DNA of 64,000 bases from Geomonas paludis (GTDB lineage Bacteria > Desulfobacterota > Desulfuromonadia > Geobacterales > Geobacteraceae): NCBI RefSeq assembly GCF_014193585.1, contig NZ_BLXY01000002.1:310001-374000 (forward strand), read 5' to 3'. Shown here one piece after another: positions 37,496-45,587 of the stretch. The position numbers were made by a program, and so were the translations under genes. Numbering within the stretch: the stretch's first letter is position 1; the number at the start of each line of letters is the position of its first letter. Under the pieces are notes generated by a model. It had not been told where the DNA came from, made no database searches, and saw only the letters and a list, made by a program, of their open reading frames with translations.

Positions 37496-38098
37496 CTAGC
37501 GGCGCAGGGCGTCCCAGCAGGCCCCGACCACCTGCTCGATCAGGGCATCGTCCAGCTTGATGAAGCCAAGGATGTGGTCGCGACAGATATCCACCAGCGG
37601 GCCGAAGAAGAGCGAGAAAAGGATGGCGAGCTCGAGCGGCTTGAAGATCTGCTGCGCCACCGCCTCGTGGAACAGTTCGCTGATGATGTCCTTCTTCTGC
37701 TGGCCGAAGATCTTCTCGCGGCGGTGGTCCACGCCGTACGGGGAGTTGTGGAACTGCTCGACGAAGCGCAGTTGCAGCGGCTCGTTGATCAGGTGGCGCA
37801 CCAGCGCGGTGCCGATGTGCACCAGGCGCTCGCGCACCGGCCCGTGCTCGGGATACCCCTGCATCATCACCTCGACGAAACGCTCTTCCACGTTCTTGTA
37901 GATCCAGCGGATCAGGTCGTCCTTGTTCTCGAAATAGCGGTAGATGGTGCCGGCGCCGACGCCGGCCTTCTCGGCGATCATCGCCATGGGGGCGCCGTGG
38001 AAGCCCTGTTCGGCCACCAGTTCCAGCGCTGCCTGGATGATCAGGTCCCGCTTCTCGGCACACTTGTCAGACTTGTCACACTTGTGGGTTTTATCCAT
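37496..38098 (-). CDS. TetR-family repressor of the RND operon
   Basis: A 200-residue regulator with an N-terminal TetR helix-turn-helix (IIQAALELVAEQGFHGAPMA, then GVGAGTIYRYFENKDDLI) and a divergent ligand-binding C-terminus. The N-terminus MDKTHKCDKSDKC is unusually rich in Lys and Cys. It is the first gene of the operon, followed by the small membrane protein and the three pump genes. A palindromic operator overlaps its promoter, so it probably represses itself and the pump until it binds a ligand. Confidence 0.92.
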   Translation of the reverse strand: MDKTHKCDKSDKCAEKRDLIIQAALELVAEQGFHGAPMAMIAEKAGVGAGTIYRYFENKDDLIRWIYKNVEERFVEVMMQGYPEHGPVRERLVHIGTALVRHLINEPLQLRFVEQFHNSPYGVDHRREKIFGQQKKDIISELFHEAVAQQIFKPLELAILFSLFFGPLVDICRDHILGFIKLDDALIEQVVGACWDALRR

Positions 38099-38112
38099 TG
38101 TTTCTCTCCTAC

Positions 38113-38130
38113 GGAATGACCGTTCATTCC
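38113..38130. promoter_or_regulatory. TetR operator palindrome
   Basis: GGAATGACC and GTTCATTCC form an 18-bp palindrome with one mismatch pair, placed directly downstream of the -10 of the tetR promoter, where bound repressor would block transcription. The half-site CGTTCATTCC recurs on the minus strand at about 37475-37485, just upstream of the 26-residue gene. Confidence 0.7.
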
Positions 38131-38159
38131 CTTATATGCCCCTCGCTGGATGCTGTCAA
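38131..38159 (-). promoter_or_regulatory. Sigma-70 promoter of the tetR-RND operon
   Basis: TTGACA and TATAAG on the minus strand, spaced 17 bp: a near-perfect promoter. The transcript would start inside the operator palindrome. Confidence 0.82.
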
Positions 38160-38239
38160 TAAGGCAAAACGGCAAAAACGATTAAAAACAGGTTAAAATG
38201 AGGCGCCGGGCGGCCCCGCAGCACTCACCAGGGCGGGTT

Positions 38240-38268
38240 TGACTGGAAGAGGGTTTTGGAGTAGATTT
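38240..38268 (+). promoter_or_regulatory. Sigma-70 promoter of the nitroreductase gene
   Basis: TTGACT and TAGATT are separated by 17 bp, about 50 bp before the start codon. Confidence 0.55.
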
Positions 38269-38316
38269 GCGCCTCTGTCACAACCAAGCCTGTCATCTCA
38301 CTGAGAAGGGAAAGCC

Positions 38317-38838
38317 ATGATCGAACTGTTACGCAAACGCCGCAGCATACGAAAATTCACCGATGAGCCGGTGTCCGCCGAAGCCGTCGAGACACTGATC
38401 GAAGCCGCCCTGAGAGCGCCGGCGTCGCGCAGCCTGAACCCGTGGGAGTTCATCGTCGTGGACGATGCCGGACTGCTGCAGCAACTCGCCGCCGCCAAAC
38501 AGCACGGCTCCGAATTCGTGGCGCGGGCGCCCCTGGCCATCGTGGTCTGTGCCGACAGCACCAAGTCCGACGTCTGGATCGAAGACTGCTCCATCGCCGC
38601 CATCCTGGTCCAGTGCACCGCCCTGTCGCTGGGGCTGGGGAGTTGCTGGGCGCAGATCCGCGAGCGCAGGCACGACGCCCAAAAGAGCGCCGAGCAGTAC
38701 GTCCAGGAACTGCTGGGACTCCCGGAGCAGGTAAAGGTCGAGTGCATTCTCGGGATCGGTCACCCCGCCGAGCGCCCGCGCCCCCTGCCCGCCGAGAAGC
38801 TGCAGCGCGAAAAGATCAGGCGCAACCGCTGGGCCTGA
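38317..38838 (+). CDS. Nitroreductase-family FMN oxidoreductase
   Basis: A 173-residue flavoprotein of the nitroreductase fold, with the FMN-phosphate motif RRSIRKF at 8-14 and family segments APASRSLNPWEFIVV, DCSIAAILVQCTALSLGLGS and CILGIGHPAE. Such enzymes use NAD(P)H to reduce nitro compounds, quinones or flavins; the substrate cannot be predicted. It is slightly shorter than the classical 200-220 residues. It is monocistronic and followed by a hairpin terminator. It is transcribed divergently from the tetR-RND operon, so shared control is possible. Confidence 0.88.
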   Translation: MIELLRKRRSIRKFTDEPVSAEAVETLIEAALRAPASRSLNPWEFIVVDDAGLLQQLAAAKQHGSEFVARAPLAIVVCADSTKSDVWIEDCSIAAILVQCTALSLGLGSCWAQIRERRHDAQKSAEQYVQELLGLPEQVKVECILGIGHPAERPRPLPAEKLQREKIRRNRWA

Positions 38839-38855
38839 CGCCCAAGGAAATTGAT

Positions 38856-38884
38856 AAGGCCCGCTCCGGAATGGGGCGGGCCTT
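38856..38884 (+). terminator. Terminator after nitroreductase gene
   Basis: AAGGCCCGC pairs with GCGGGCCTT around an 11-nt loop, 17 bp after the stop codon. The following GTTGGG is a poor T-tract. Confidence 0.6.
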
Positions 38885-38911
38885 GTTGGGTACTTCGGAC
38901 CAGGTAAGCAG

Positions 38912-38943
38912 AAGGGACTGGCTCCGTTAGGTGCCAGTCCCTT
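38912..38943. repeat. Dispersed 30-bp palindrome, copy 2
   Basis: Arms AAGGGACTGGC and GCCAGTCCCTT flank TCCGTTAGGT. It has the same orientation as copy 1. Confidence 0.7.
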
Positions 38944-38977
38944 TAGCGTAACGCTCCTTTCAGCTCAGCCACCTTCA

Positions 38978-39007
38978 GGGGACAGGCACCTGGCGGAGCC
39001 AGTCCCC
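38978..39007. repeat. Dispersed 30-bp palindrome, copy 3
   Basis: Arms GGGGACAGGC and GCCAGTCCCC flank ACCTGGCGGA. It is inverted relative to copy 2, 35 bp away, so copies 2 and 3 form a head-to-head pair. Confidence 0.7.
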
Positions 39008-39040
39008 TCCCCTTTTGATATTGGCGCAGCTAGGTGAAGG

Positions 39041-39081
39041 AAAAAAAGACACACCCCGGAGGAGGTTTACAGGGGTGTGCC
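39041..39081 (-). terminator. Terminator of the M23 peptidase gene
   Basis: On the minus strand GGCACACCCC pairs with GGGGTGTGTC (one G-T) across a 14-nt loop and runs into seven T residues, 12 bp after the stop. Confidence 0.88.
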
Positions 39082-39092
39082 AATAACACCGT

Positions 39093-39680
39093 TTAGCCGC
39101 CGTTGATATTGGACTTGATGTTTTGCAACAGGGAGCCGATCGACTCGTCCAGTTGCTGTTCGAGTTGCCGGCGCGTCTCCGCGCTCATGCCGTGGGACTT
39201 TGGCGGCGCGGCTGTCGCGACCTCCGGCACCTCCTCGCTCTCCCCGGTCACCGGACGGCCGCCCGGTATCTGCTCGTAGTGGACGTGCGGCCCGGTCGAC
39301 CTGCCGCTGTTGCCGGAGAAGGCCAGCACCGCACCCGCCTGGACCATTTCCCCTGAATGAACGTTCACCCGGGAGTTGTGCCCGTACAGGGTGCGGTCCC
39401 CGTTGTCGTGCTCGACGATGACGGTGGCGCCGTAGCCGCGGCGCTCCCCCGCGAAGGTCACCCTGCCTGCCCGCGTCGCCCGTACCGGGGTGCCGGTCGG
39501 GACGGCGATGTCGATGCCGCGGTGAAAGGCAAGTTTGCCGCTACCGAAGGGATCGAGGCGCCAGCCGACACCGGAGGTCACCACGCCGTCAACCGGAAGG
39601 GAAGCGCCGGCCAGCGCAGGGAGCGGCGCCAAGCACAGAAGAATGGTCACTATGAAAGAGAAATGCCGTACTGCAGTCAC
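39093..39680 (-). CDS. Secreted M23-family (LytM-like) metallopeptidase
   Basis: A periplasmic peptidoglycan endopeptidase or LytM-type factor. After a signal peptide (FIVTILLCLAPLPALA) the M23 domain shows the zinc-site pattern HRGIDIAVPTGTPV (H and D) and HVHYE, with the LYGHNSRV strand between. A C-terminal helical tail of about 60 residues follows. I chose the GTG start because it places the signal peptide at the N-terminus; the frame is open 83 codons further upstream but that part includes C-rich repeat DNA and reads as non-coding. The start is not certain. Confidence 0.82.
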   Translation of the reverse strand: MTAVRHFSFIVTILLCLAPLPALAGASLPVDGVVTSGVGWRLDPFGSGKLAFHRGIDIAVPTGTPVRATRAGRVTFAGERRGYGATVIVEHDNGDRTLYGHNSRVNVHSGEMVQAGAVLAFSGNSGRSTGPHVHYEQIPGGRPVTGESEEVPEVATAAPPKSHGMSAETRRQLEQQLDESIGSLLQNIKSNINGG

Positions 39681-39879
39681 CCTGGTCCCCGACGTGAAGA
39701 GATGTGATGCTCGAGACAGCGAGCCTGTATCAAGTTGCGTGCCTGTGCCGTCGCTTCCTACTAATGCGCTGATTCTAGGGAGGTTTATCTTATGACAGCA
39801 AGGGGAGCTGGCGCGGTTGCTGCAGAATATTCCCTGCCAGTTGCAGAATATTCCGCAACGACGCTGCAGCTCTTTCATA

Positions 39880-39991
39880 CCCTCGCCCTCCGGGAGAGGG
39901 TGGCCGCAGGCCGGGTGAGGGAGGTGCAACGAAGCGGGATCATTGCCTATTGCAGCGCCCTCACCCCAGCCCTCTCCCGGAGGGAGAGGGG
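39880..39991. repeat. CCCTCACCC-type inverted repeat pair
   Basis: The arms start CCCTCGCCCTCCGGGAGAGG (39880) and CCCTCACCCCAGCCCTCTCC (39958) and are largely inverse copies of each other. Related sequence lies at 31174-31282 and inside cheR at 44944-44982. Confidence 0.65.
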
Positions 39992-40031
39992 GATGGGCAT
40001 CTTGGCGGAAGAATTTGCTGATCGGTAAAGA

Positions 40032-40061
40032 AAAAGGGACCGCTGTCAGGCGGTCCCTTTT
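40032..40061 (-). terminator. Terminator of the CoADR-rhodanese gene
   Basis: AAAAGGGACCGC pairs with GCGGTCCCTTTT around a 6-nt loop; on the minus strand the stem ends in TTTTTCTTTACC. It is 23 bp past the stop codon. Confidence 0.88.
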
Positions 40062-40084
40062 GCATCGCTTACTCCCCTGCCCGT

Positions 40085-41761
40085 TTACTGGTCGCGGAAG
40101 CGGTACGGCCAGGCCATGATGCCGCCGTCCATGAACTTGACGTCGGCAAAGCCGGCCGCATCGAGGATCTTCTGCGCCTCGTACCCCCTGAGGCTCACCT
40201 TGCAGAAGGCGACGATCTCCTTGTCCCGGGGGAGTTCTTCCAGCCGCTCGCGCAGCGCTCCCAGCGGGATCAGCTTCGCCCCGGCAATCCCGATCTCGCC
40301 GTGCTCGGCGGGGGAGCGAACGTCCAGCAGGATGAAGTCATCCCCCTCCTCCAGCTTCCTCTTCACCTCGCGCGCCGAAATGCCCCGGGCATGGCCGGCA
40401 AGCTTGTTCTTCATGATGTCGGCGGCAACGATCAGGTTGTCCATCGCGGCGCTGTAGGGGGGCGCGTAGGCCAAGTCCAGTTGGGACAGCTGCTCGGCGT
40501 TGGCCCGGAAGGTGATGGCCGCAGCGGCCGCGTCGAGCCGTTTGTCCACCGCCCCCTCCCCTGCCGCCTGCAGGCCGAGGATGCGCCCGGTGCCGCGCTC
40601 GGCGACCAGCTTCAGCAGGATCGGCTTGGCGCCCGGGTAAAAGTGGGCCCGGTCCGGCGCCGGAGAGAGCACCGTCTCCACGTCGAACCCCTGACCGCGG
40701 GCCTCGCTCTCGGTGAGACCGGTTTTGCCGGCATTGACGTTGAACACCTTGAGGATGCTGGTGCCGATGACGCCGGCAAAGGTCGCCGCGCCCCCGGCTG
40801 CGTTGATCCCGGCAACGCGCCCCTGCTTGTTGGCGGTGCTCCCCAGCGGGACGAACACTTTCCTGCCGGTGACGAGGTGGGTGGTTTCGCAGCAGTCGCC
40901 GCAGGCCAAGATGTCGGGGTCGCTGGTAGCCTGCCGCTCGTTGACCGCGATGGCGCCGGTCACCCCGATGGCCAGCCCGGCCTCGCGGGCCAGGGCCACG
41001 TTGGGCCTCACCCCGGGGGCGAGCACCACCAGGTCGGCGGCGATCTGGCGGCCGCCGGCGATCACCTGCTGCACCCGCCCCTCGCCGTCCAAACCGGTGA
41101 CGGCACAGCCGGTCAGCACGGTCACTCCCTGCAGCTTCACCTGCTTCTCCACCACGGCCGCGACCTCGGGGTCGAGCACGCCGGGCAGGAGCTGGTCCCG
41201 CATCTCGACCAGGGTCACCCGCATTCCCTTGCCCTGCAGCGCTTCCGCGGTCTCCAGGCCGATCAGCCCCGCACCGATGATGCATGCGGCGGCACCGGGC
41301 ACCGCCCGTTCCTTCAGCAGCTCGGCATCCTCGATGGACTTGACGGTGAAGACGTCGTCCAGGGTGACGTTGTCGATGGGGGGCACCAGGGGAGAACTGC
41401 CGGTGGCCAGCACCAGCTTGTGGTAGCAAAGCTCGCTCTCCTCGCCTCCCCCTTCACGCAGGCGAACCACCTTGCGCGTCCGGTCGATGGCGGTGACCTC
41501 GGTGTTGGTGCGTACGGAAACGCCCTTGACCTTGCTGAAGAAGTTGCGGTCGCGCACCACCCCGACCGGGGTGCTCATCAGTTCCTTGAGCTCCTTCACG
41601 GTGTCGGAAAGGTAGTACGGGATGCCGCAGGCGCCGTACGATATGAAGCTGCCGCGATCGAGCACCACGATCTCGGCCCGGGGGTCGGTGCGCCGCGCCT
41701 TGGCTGCCGCCTTGGCACCGGCGGCGTTGGCGCCTATTACCACTATCCTGTTGTTCATCAC
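40085..41761 (-). CDS. FAD-dependent CoA-disulfide/persulfide reductase with C-terminal rhodanese domain
   Basis: A 558-residue two-domain enzyme. Residues 1-450 are a pyridine nucleotide-disulfide oxidoreductase with FAD motif VVIGANAAGAKAA, NAD(P)H motif CIIGAGLIGLETAE and the single redox cysteine of CoA-disulfide reductases in SYGACGIPYY (C45). Residues about 465-558 are a rhodanese domain (FILLDVRSPAEHGEIGIAGA; active loop AFCKVSLRG). The same fusion is known as NAD(P)H-dependent persulfide or polysulfide reductase with tightly bound CoA, which fits sulfur handling in an anaerobe. It is probably cytoplasmic. Confidence 0.92.
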   Translation of the reverse strand: MMNNRIVVIGANAAGAKAAAKARRTDPRAEIVVLDRGSFISYGACGIPYYLSDTVKELKELMSTPVGVVRDRNFFSKVKGVSVRTNTEVTAIDRTRKVVRLREGGGEESELCYHKLVLATGSSPLVPPIDNVTLDDVFTVKSIEDAELLKERAVPGAAACIIGAGLIGLETAEALQGKGMRVTLVEMRDQLLPGVLDPEVAAVVEKQVKLQGVTVLTGCAVTGLDGEGRVQQVIAGGRQIAADLVVLAPGVRPNVALAREAGLAIGVTGAIAVNERQATSDPDILACGDCCETTHLVTGRKVFVPLGSTANKQGRVAGINAAGGAATFAGVIGTSILKVFNVNAGKTGLTESEARGQGFDVETVLSPAPDRAHFYPGAKPILLKLVAERGTGRILGLQAAGEGAVDKRLDAAAAAITFRANAEQLSQLDLAYAPPYSAAMDNLIVAADIMKNKLAGHARGISAREVKRKLEEGDDFILLDVRSPAEHGEIGIAGAKLIPLGALRERLEELPRDKEIVAFCKVSLRGYEAQKILDAAGFADVKFMDGGIMAWPYRFRDQ

Positions 41762-41882
41762 TTCTCCCTCACTACCTTATGCAGGCTCCGCGCCCCCGAA
41801 AGCGGAAAAAAGAGAGGAGGCCGCCGTGAGCCCCCTCTGCGCGACTTCATGCTGCGCCCAACTGGGCGGCTGGTCAGAACCT

Positions 41883-42059
41883 TCAGCCGCCGCTGTGGCA
41901 CTTCGTTTCCGACGTCCCCCCCGCCGCGAAGGTGGACAAAGCCTTGTTCACAGCGGCGGAACCGCAGGTCGGGCAGCTGCACTCGTCAGCCGCACTCCCT
42001 TTGTGCAGTTTCTCGAAACGGGTACCACACTCTTTGCAGACGTACTCGAAAATGGGCAT
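41883..42059 (-). CDS. FmdB-family zinc-ribbon protein
   Basis: A 58-residue protein reading MPIFEYVCKECGTRFEKLHK, then CSCPTCGS and a short tail ending TKCHSGG. The MPxYEYxCxxCG start and two CxxC knuckles define the FmdB/regulatory zinc-ribbon family, whose role is poorly known. The RBS is GAGGAGAG. It lies 121 bp upstream of the CoADR-rhodanese gene on the same strand and may be co-transcribed with it. Confidence 0.88.
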   Translation of the reverse strand: MPIFEYVCKECGTRFEKLHKGSAADECSCPTCGSAAVNKALSTFAAGGTSETKCHSGG

Positions 42060-42117
42060 TGCGGCTCTCCTCGTCCTTCATATTCAAATTCTGGCATATA
42101 CTATAGCCTGCATTATC

Positions 42118-43227
42118 CTATGTCAAGGGATGATCGTGCCCCTCCCCTTGCGTCAGCACTTTCCAGATCCGCTCCGCCGCCCGGCCGTCCCAAAGCGGAG
42201 GGATGCGTGCCGTATCTTTTTTGGCCAGGCTCTGTTCGAAGCCGGCCAGTATCCCCCCCGGCGAGGTCCCCGCCAGCACGTTGCTCCCCAACTCGACGGT
42301 GATGGGGCGCTCGGTATTCTCCCTGATGGTGACGCAGGGAACGCCCAGGGCGGTGGTTTCTTCCTGCAAGCCGCCGCTGTCGGTCAGCACCGCCTCGGCA
42401 TCCTTCCACAGGTACAGGGCTTCGCGGTAGCCCAGAGGCGGCAGGAGCACCACCTTGTCGGACAGGTTGACGCCGTGTTCGCGCATCATCTTCGCGGTGC
42501 GCGGATGCACCGGGAAGAAGATGGTCCGGCTTTGGGCGAGCTGGTTCAGGGCCTCCGCGATCCCCGAGAAGGTCTCGCGGCAATCCACGTTGGCGGGTCG
42601 GTGCAGGGTGAGGAACAGGTAGGGGCGCGCCTGCTCCTTGAGGGCGAAGCCGTTGAGCAGGCTCTGGTCCTGGCGCGAGAGGCACTCGACCTGGTGCAGC
42701 AGGTTGTCCACCATCACGTGCCCCACCGCGTGGATGCTCGCGGCAGGCTTCCCCTCCCGGAGCAGGTTGTCCACGGCGCTCTCCTCGGTGACGAAGAAAT
42801 GGTCCGAGATGGCGTCGGTGACCATGCGGTTGATCTCCTCGGGCATGGCGAGATCGAAGCTGCGCAATCCCGCCTCCACGTGGGCCACCTCGATGCCGCA
42901 CTTCTTGGCCACGATGGAACAGGCCAGGGTGGAGTTGACGTCCCCCACCACCAGGACCAGGTCGGGGCGCTCCTTCAGGCAGACCTCCTCGAAGGCCACC
43001 ATCACCGTGGCGGTCTGGGCGGCATGGCTGCCGGAACCGGCGTTGAGCGAATAGGCCGGTTGCGGGATCTCCAGTTCCTCGAAAAAGGTGCCGGACATCT
43101 CCTGGTCGTAGTGCTGACCGGTGTGCACGATGCTGCAGCGCACGGACCGGCAGGCAAGCGAGGCGCGGTAGATGGGAGCAATCTTCATGAAATTGGGCCG
43201 GGCACCGGCTACCAGCAGGACGTTCAT
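42118..43227 (-). CDS. wecB: UDP-N-acetylglucosamine 2-epimerase (non-hydrolysing)
   Basis: The enzyme interconverts UDP-GlcNAc and UDP-ManNAc for surface polysaccharide synthesis. The 369-residue sequence has the GT-B fold marks of WecB: VAGARPNFMKIAPIYRA, TGQHYDQEMS, VVGDVNSTLA, HVEAGLRSFD, PEEINR, TDSGGLQEE and RENTERPITVE. The ATG at 43227 follows GAGGAAGCC; the longer open frame upstream has no RBS. No other polysaccharide genes are adjacent in the window. Confidence 0.94.
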   Translation of the reverse strand: MNVLLVAGARPNFMKIAPIYRASLACRSVRCSIVHTGQHYDQEMSGTFFEELEIPQPAYSLNAGSGSHAAQTATVMVAFEEVCLKERPDLVLVVGDVNSTLACSIVAKKCGIEVAHVEAGLRSFDLAMPEEINRMVTDAISDHFFVTEESAVDNLLREGKPAASIHAVGHVMVDNLLHQVECLSRQDQSLLNGFALKEQARPYLFLTLHRPANVDCRETFSGIAEALNQLAQSRTIFFPVHPRTAKMMREHGVNLSDKVVLLPPLGYREALYLWKDAEAVLTDSGGLQEETTALGVPCVTIRENTERPITVELGSNVLAGTSPGGILAGFEQSLAKKDTARIPPLWDGRAAERIWKVLTQGEGHDHPLT

Positions 43228-43554
43228 GGCTTCCTCGTCTTCAGCAGCCCAGGGGGAAAAGGCGTTGCCAGACTGCCGCAGGGGTTTATTGGGGTCCCAG
43301 AAACATTGTAAGTTTTTAACATTAGGCCGGACGATTGCAATCGCCGCGGGCCGGGCAAAGGCATAAAAGATCAAAACATTATTCTATCGATGAAATTAAT
43401 TTTAGTTGACCTGCCCGAGCTAAACCAATACTATTGATGTGATTTCGGCTTATTACCTTTTACCAGACCGTTTTATTTTGATGTACACCAGCTTTACCGC
43501 CACCTGCCACGCTGCCAGCCTGTCGCCAAGATATCCAGGAAGAGGAAACGGCCC
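43228..43554. other. Divergent intergenic region wecB / chemosensory operon
   Basis: No gene is seen in this 327-bp stretch, which is relatively AT-rich for this genome. It contains the promoter of the chemosensory operon, leaving a leader of about 115 nt before cheR. Confidence 0.5.
43406..43434 (+). promoter_or_regulatory. Sigma-70 promoter of the chemosensory operon
   Basis: TTGACC and TACTAT are separated by 17 bp, upstream of the TTG start of cheR. Confidence 0.65.
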
Positions 43555-45558
43555 TTGCCACTGCAAATCCTCATTATCAGTGACAACGAATCCTTCACCA
43601 CCTACCTCGGTGAACTGCTGCAGCGCGCCGGGCACCTGACCCGCTGCGTTGCGCAGGAAAAGGAAGCCTTTCCCGCCATCAGGCGACAGAAGCCGGACCT
43701 GATCATCCTCGCCCTGGAGGCGTCGAAGATCGCCTCCCTCGCCATCGAGCACCGGGTGCAGACGCCGTCGGGCCCGCGCTCGGTCCCGGTGATCGTCATC
43801 TCGGAGTGCCTGAGGCTCGAGGCGGAACTGCTCCAGGTTTTCGATTTCATCGGCAAGCCGCTGGACGTGAAGCGCCTTTTGGACGACGTGAACGCGGTGG
43901 CGCTGAGAAAGGGGGTGCCGCCCCAGGACCAGGAGCTCGATGGCCGGCTGGCAGCGGCGTTCTCCCGGCACATCCTCTCCCACAGCGGGCTGCACTTCGA
44001 CCGGCGCAACCAGCCGGCCCTGACGCGGGGACTGCTCAAGCGGATGGCGGCCTTGCGCCTGACCGACTTCAAGGAGTACCTGCAGTACCTCAAGGAGCAC
44101 GGCGAGGACCGGCACGAGCTGCAGAAGCTGCTGCAGTTCCTGACCGTCGGCGAGACCTACTTCTACCGCTATCCCGCCCACTTCGACGTGCTCAAGGAGC
44201 GTTTCGCGGGGCTCCCCGCATCGAGCGCCCCGATCCGGGTCTGGTCCGCGGGGTGCTCCACCGGCGAAGAGCCCTACTCCATCGCGATGGCCCTCATGGA
44301 GGCGCTCCCCGACTGGCGCGAGCGGGACATCAGGATCATCGCCACCGACATCAACAACCGTTCCCTGAAGCGGGCGCGCGAAGGGGTCTACTCCCCGTGG
44401 TCCATGAGGATCACCACCCCGGAGCAGTGCGCGCGCTACTTCAGGAGGGTCGGCGAAAGTTTCCTGATCCGGGACGAGGTGAAGCAACTGGTGCAGTTCT
44501 CGCACCTGAACCTCTCCGTCCCGTGCCGTGAACCGGTCTGCGACGAGCTGCGCGACCTGGACGCCATCTTCTGCCGCAACGTCCTGATCTACTTCACCCC
44601 GGAGACCGCCGCCGGGATGCTGGAGCGCTTCACCGCCGCGCTGCAGCCCGCCGGCCTGCTCTTCCTCGGGCACTCGGAAACGCTGTTGCAGCGGGGCCTG
44701 GATCTGGAACTAAGGCGCAAGGAGCGCAGTTTCTATTACGTGAAAAGCGGCAGCGCCGCTGCGCCGGGCGCCCCCCCGCCCCCCCCGCCGCCGCAGGTGG
44801 CGGACGACGGCGACGCCCTGACCGACGAGCAGCGCCGGCTGGCTGTGGCGTGGCTCAGCGAGCAGAAGCCGTGGCAGGGGGATGACGAGCCGCTTCCGGC
44901 TGAGAGCGCCGACAGCGCCGACAGCGCCGATAGTCCTGGGCTTCCCTCACCCCGGCCCTCTCCCGTAGGGCGAGGGAGGGAACCCCAGCCCCCGCCTGAC
45001 AGCGAGGGCGCCCCCAAGGCACCGGCGAGGAGCGAGGCACCCCCACACGCGCCTGCGCCAGAGGACGACTTGCTGCAGGCGGCGCGCGAGCTGTTCGACC
45101 GGGAGGAGTTCGACCCCGCCCTGGAGATTCTGGAACTGCTGCTGCGGCGCACCCCGGACCTCCCCGACGCGCTGGTGCTCAAGGGTTTCATCCTGGCCGG
45201 CAAGGGAGCCCTGGAGCAGGCGCTGGCGACCAGCGAGCGGGTGCTGGCCCTGAACGACCTCCTCCCGGAGGGGTATTTCCTGAAGGGGGTGCTCCTGGAC
45301 GCGGCGGACCGGTTGGACGAGGCGGCCCGGGAGTACCGCAAGGCGCTCCTTTTGGACCACGACTTCATCATGCCGCGCTTCCACATGGGGCGGCTGCACC
45401 TGCGCCAGGGGCGCATCGCCGAGGGGACGCGGGAGATCAGGAACAGCATCAGGATCCTGTCGCGCTGCGGCGACCACGAGACGGTCCCCTTCTCCGGGGG
45501 ACTCACCAGGGCCGTGTGCATGCTGCAACTGCAGAACACGCTGGCGCGGGTGGCCTAG
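43555..45558 (+). CDS. cheR: CheR-type methyltransferase with pseudo-receiver and TPR domains
   Basis: A 667-residue protein starting at TTG. Residues 1-115 look like a response-regulator receiver (IISDNE; IGKPLD), but the phosphoacceptor position reads LIILALEAS, with Ala for Asp. Residues about 125-390 are CheR, which methylates receptor glutamates using SAM (SAGCSTGEEPYSIAMALME; FCRNVLIYF). A disordered linker with seven consecutive Pro follows (about 405-415), then repeated ADS residues, then TPR-like helices (about 500-650). CheR-TPR proteins occur in Wsp-like alternative systems. Codons around 464-478 come from a C-rich repeat element (LPSPRPSPVGRGRE). Confidence 0.92.
   Translation: MPLQILIISDNESFTTYLGELLQRAGHLTRCVAQEKEAFPAIRRQKPDLIILALEASKIASLAIEHRVQTPSGPRSVPVIVISECLRLEAELLQVFDFIGKPLDVKRLLDDVNAVALRKGVPPQDQELDGRLAAAFSRHILSHSGLHFDRRNQPALTRGLLKRMAALRLTDFKEYLQYLKEHGEDRHELQKLLQFLTVGETYFYRYPAHFDVLKERFAGLPASSAPIRVWSAGCSTGEEPYSIAMALMEALPDWRERDIRIIATDINNRSLKRAREGVYSPWSMRITTPEQCARYFRRVGESFLIRDEVKQLVQFSHLNLSVPCREPVCDELRDLDAIFCRNVLIYFTPETAAGMLERFTAALQPAGLLFLGHSETLLQRGLDLELRRKERSFYYVKSGSAAAPGAPPPPPPPQVADDGDALTDEQRRLAVAWLSEQKPWQGDDEPLPAESADSADSADSPGLPSPRPSPVGRGREPQPPPDSEGAPKAPARSEAPPHAPAPEDDLLQAARELFDREEFDPALEILELLLRRTPDLPDALVLKGFILAGKGALEQALATSERVLALNDLLPEGYFLKGVLLDAADRLDEAAREYRKALLLDHDFIMPRFHMGRLHLRQGRIAEGTREIRNSIRILSRCGDHETVPFSGGLTRAVCMLQLQNTLARVA
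44944..44982. repeat. CCCTCACCCCGGCCCTCTCC repeat inside cheR
   Basis: This resembles the intergenic arms at 39880-39991. Here it lies in frame in the linker region of cheR and encodes LPSPRPSPVGRGRE, an example of an intergenic repeat tolerated in a disordered protein segment. Confidence 0.6.
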
Positions 45559-45587
45559 CCGCCGCTGCGCCATGAGAGGTACTTGAG

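Larger units (their letters stand above)
39681..40084. other. Intergenic gap with repeats and terminator
   Basis: This 404-bp stretch has no credible gene. It holds two direct copies of GCAGAATATTCC near 39825-39855, a pair of C-rich inverted repeat arms and the terminator of the CoA-disulfide reductase gene. Confidence 0.5.

Noticed and set aside
38249-38270. Sigma-54-like TTGGAGTAGATTTGC before the nitroreductase gene
   Set aside because: GG and GC are 9 bp apart instead of 10, and a good sigma-70 promoter overlaps the same place.
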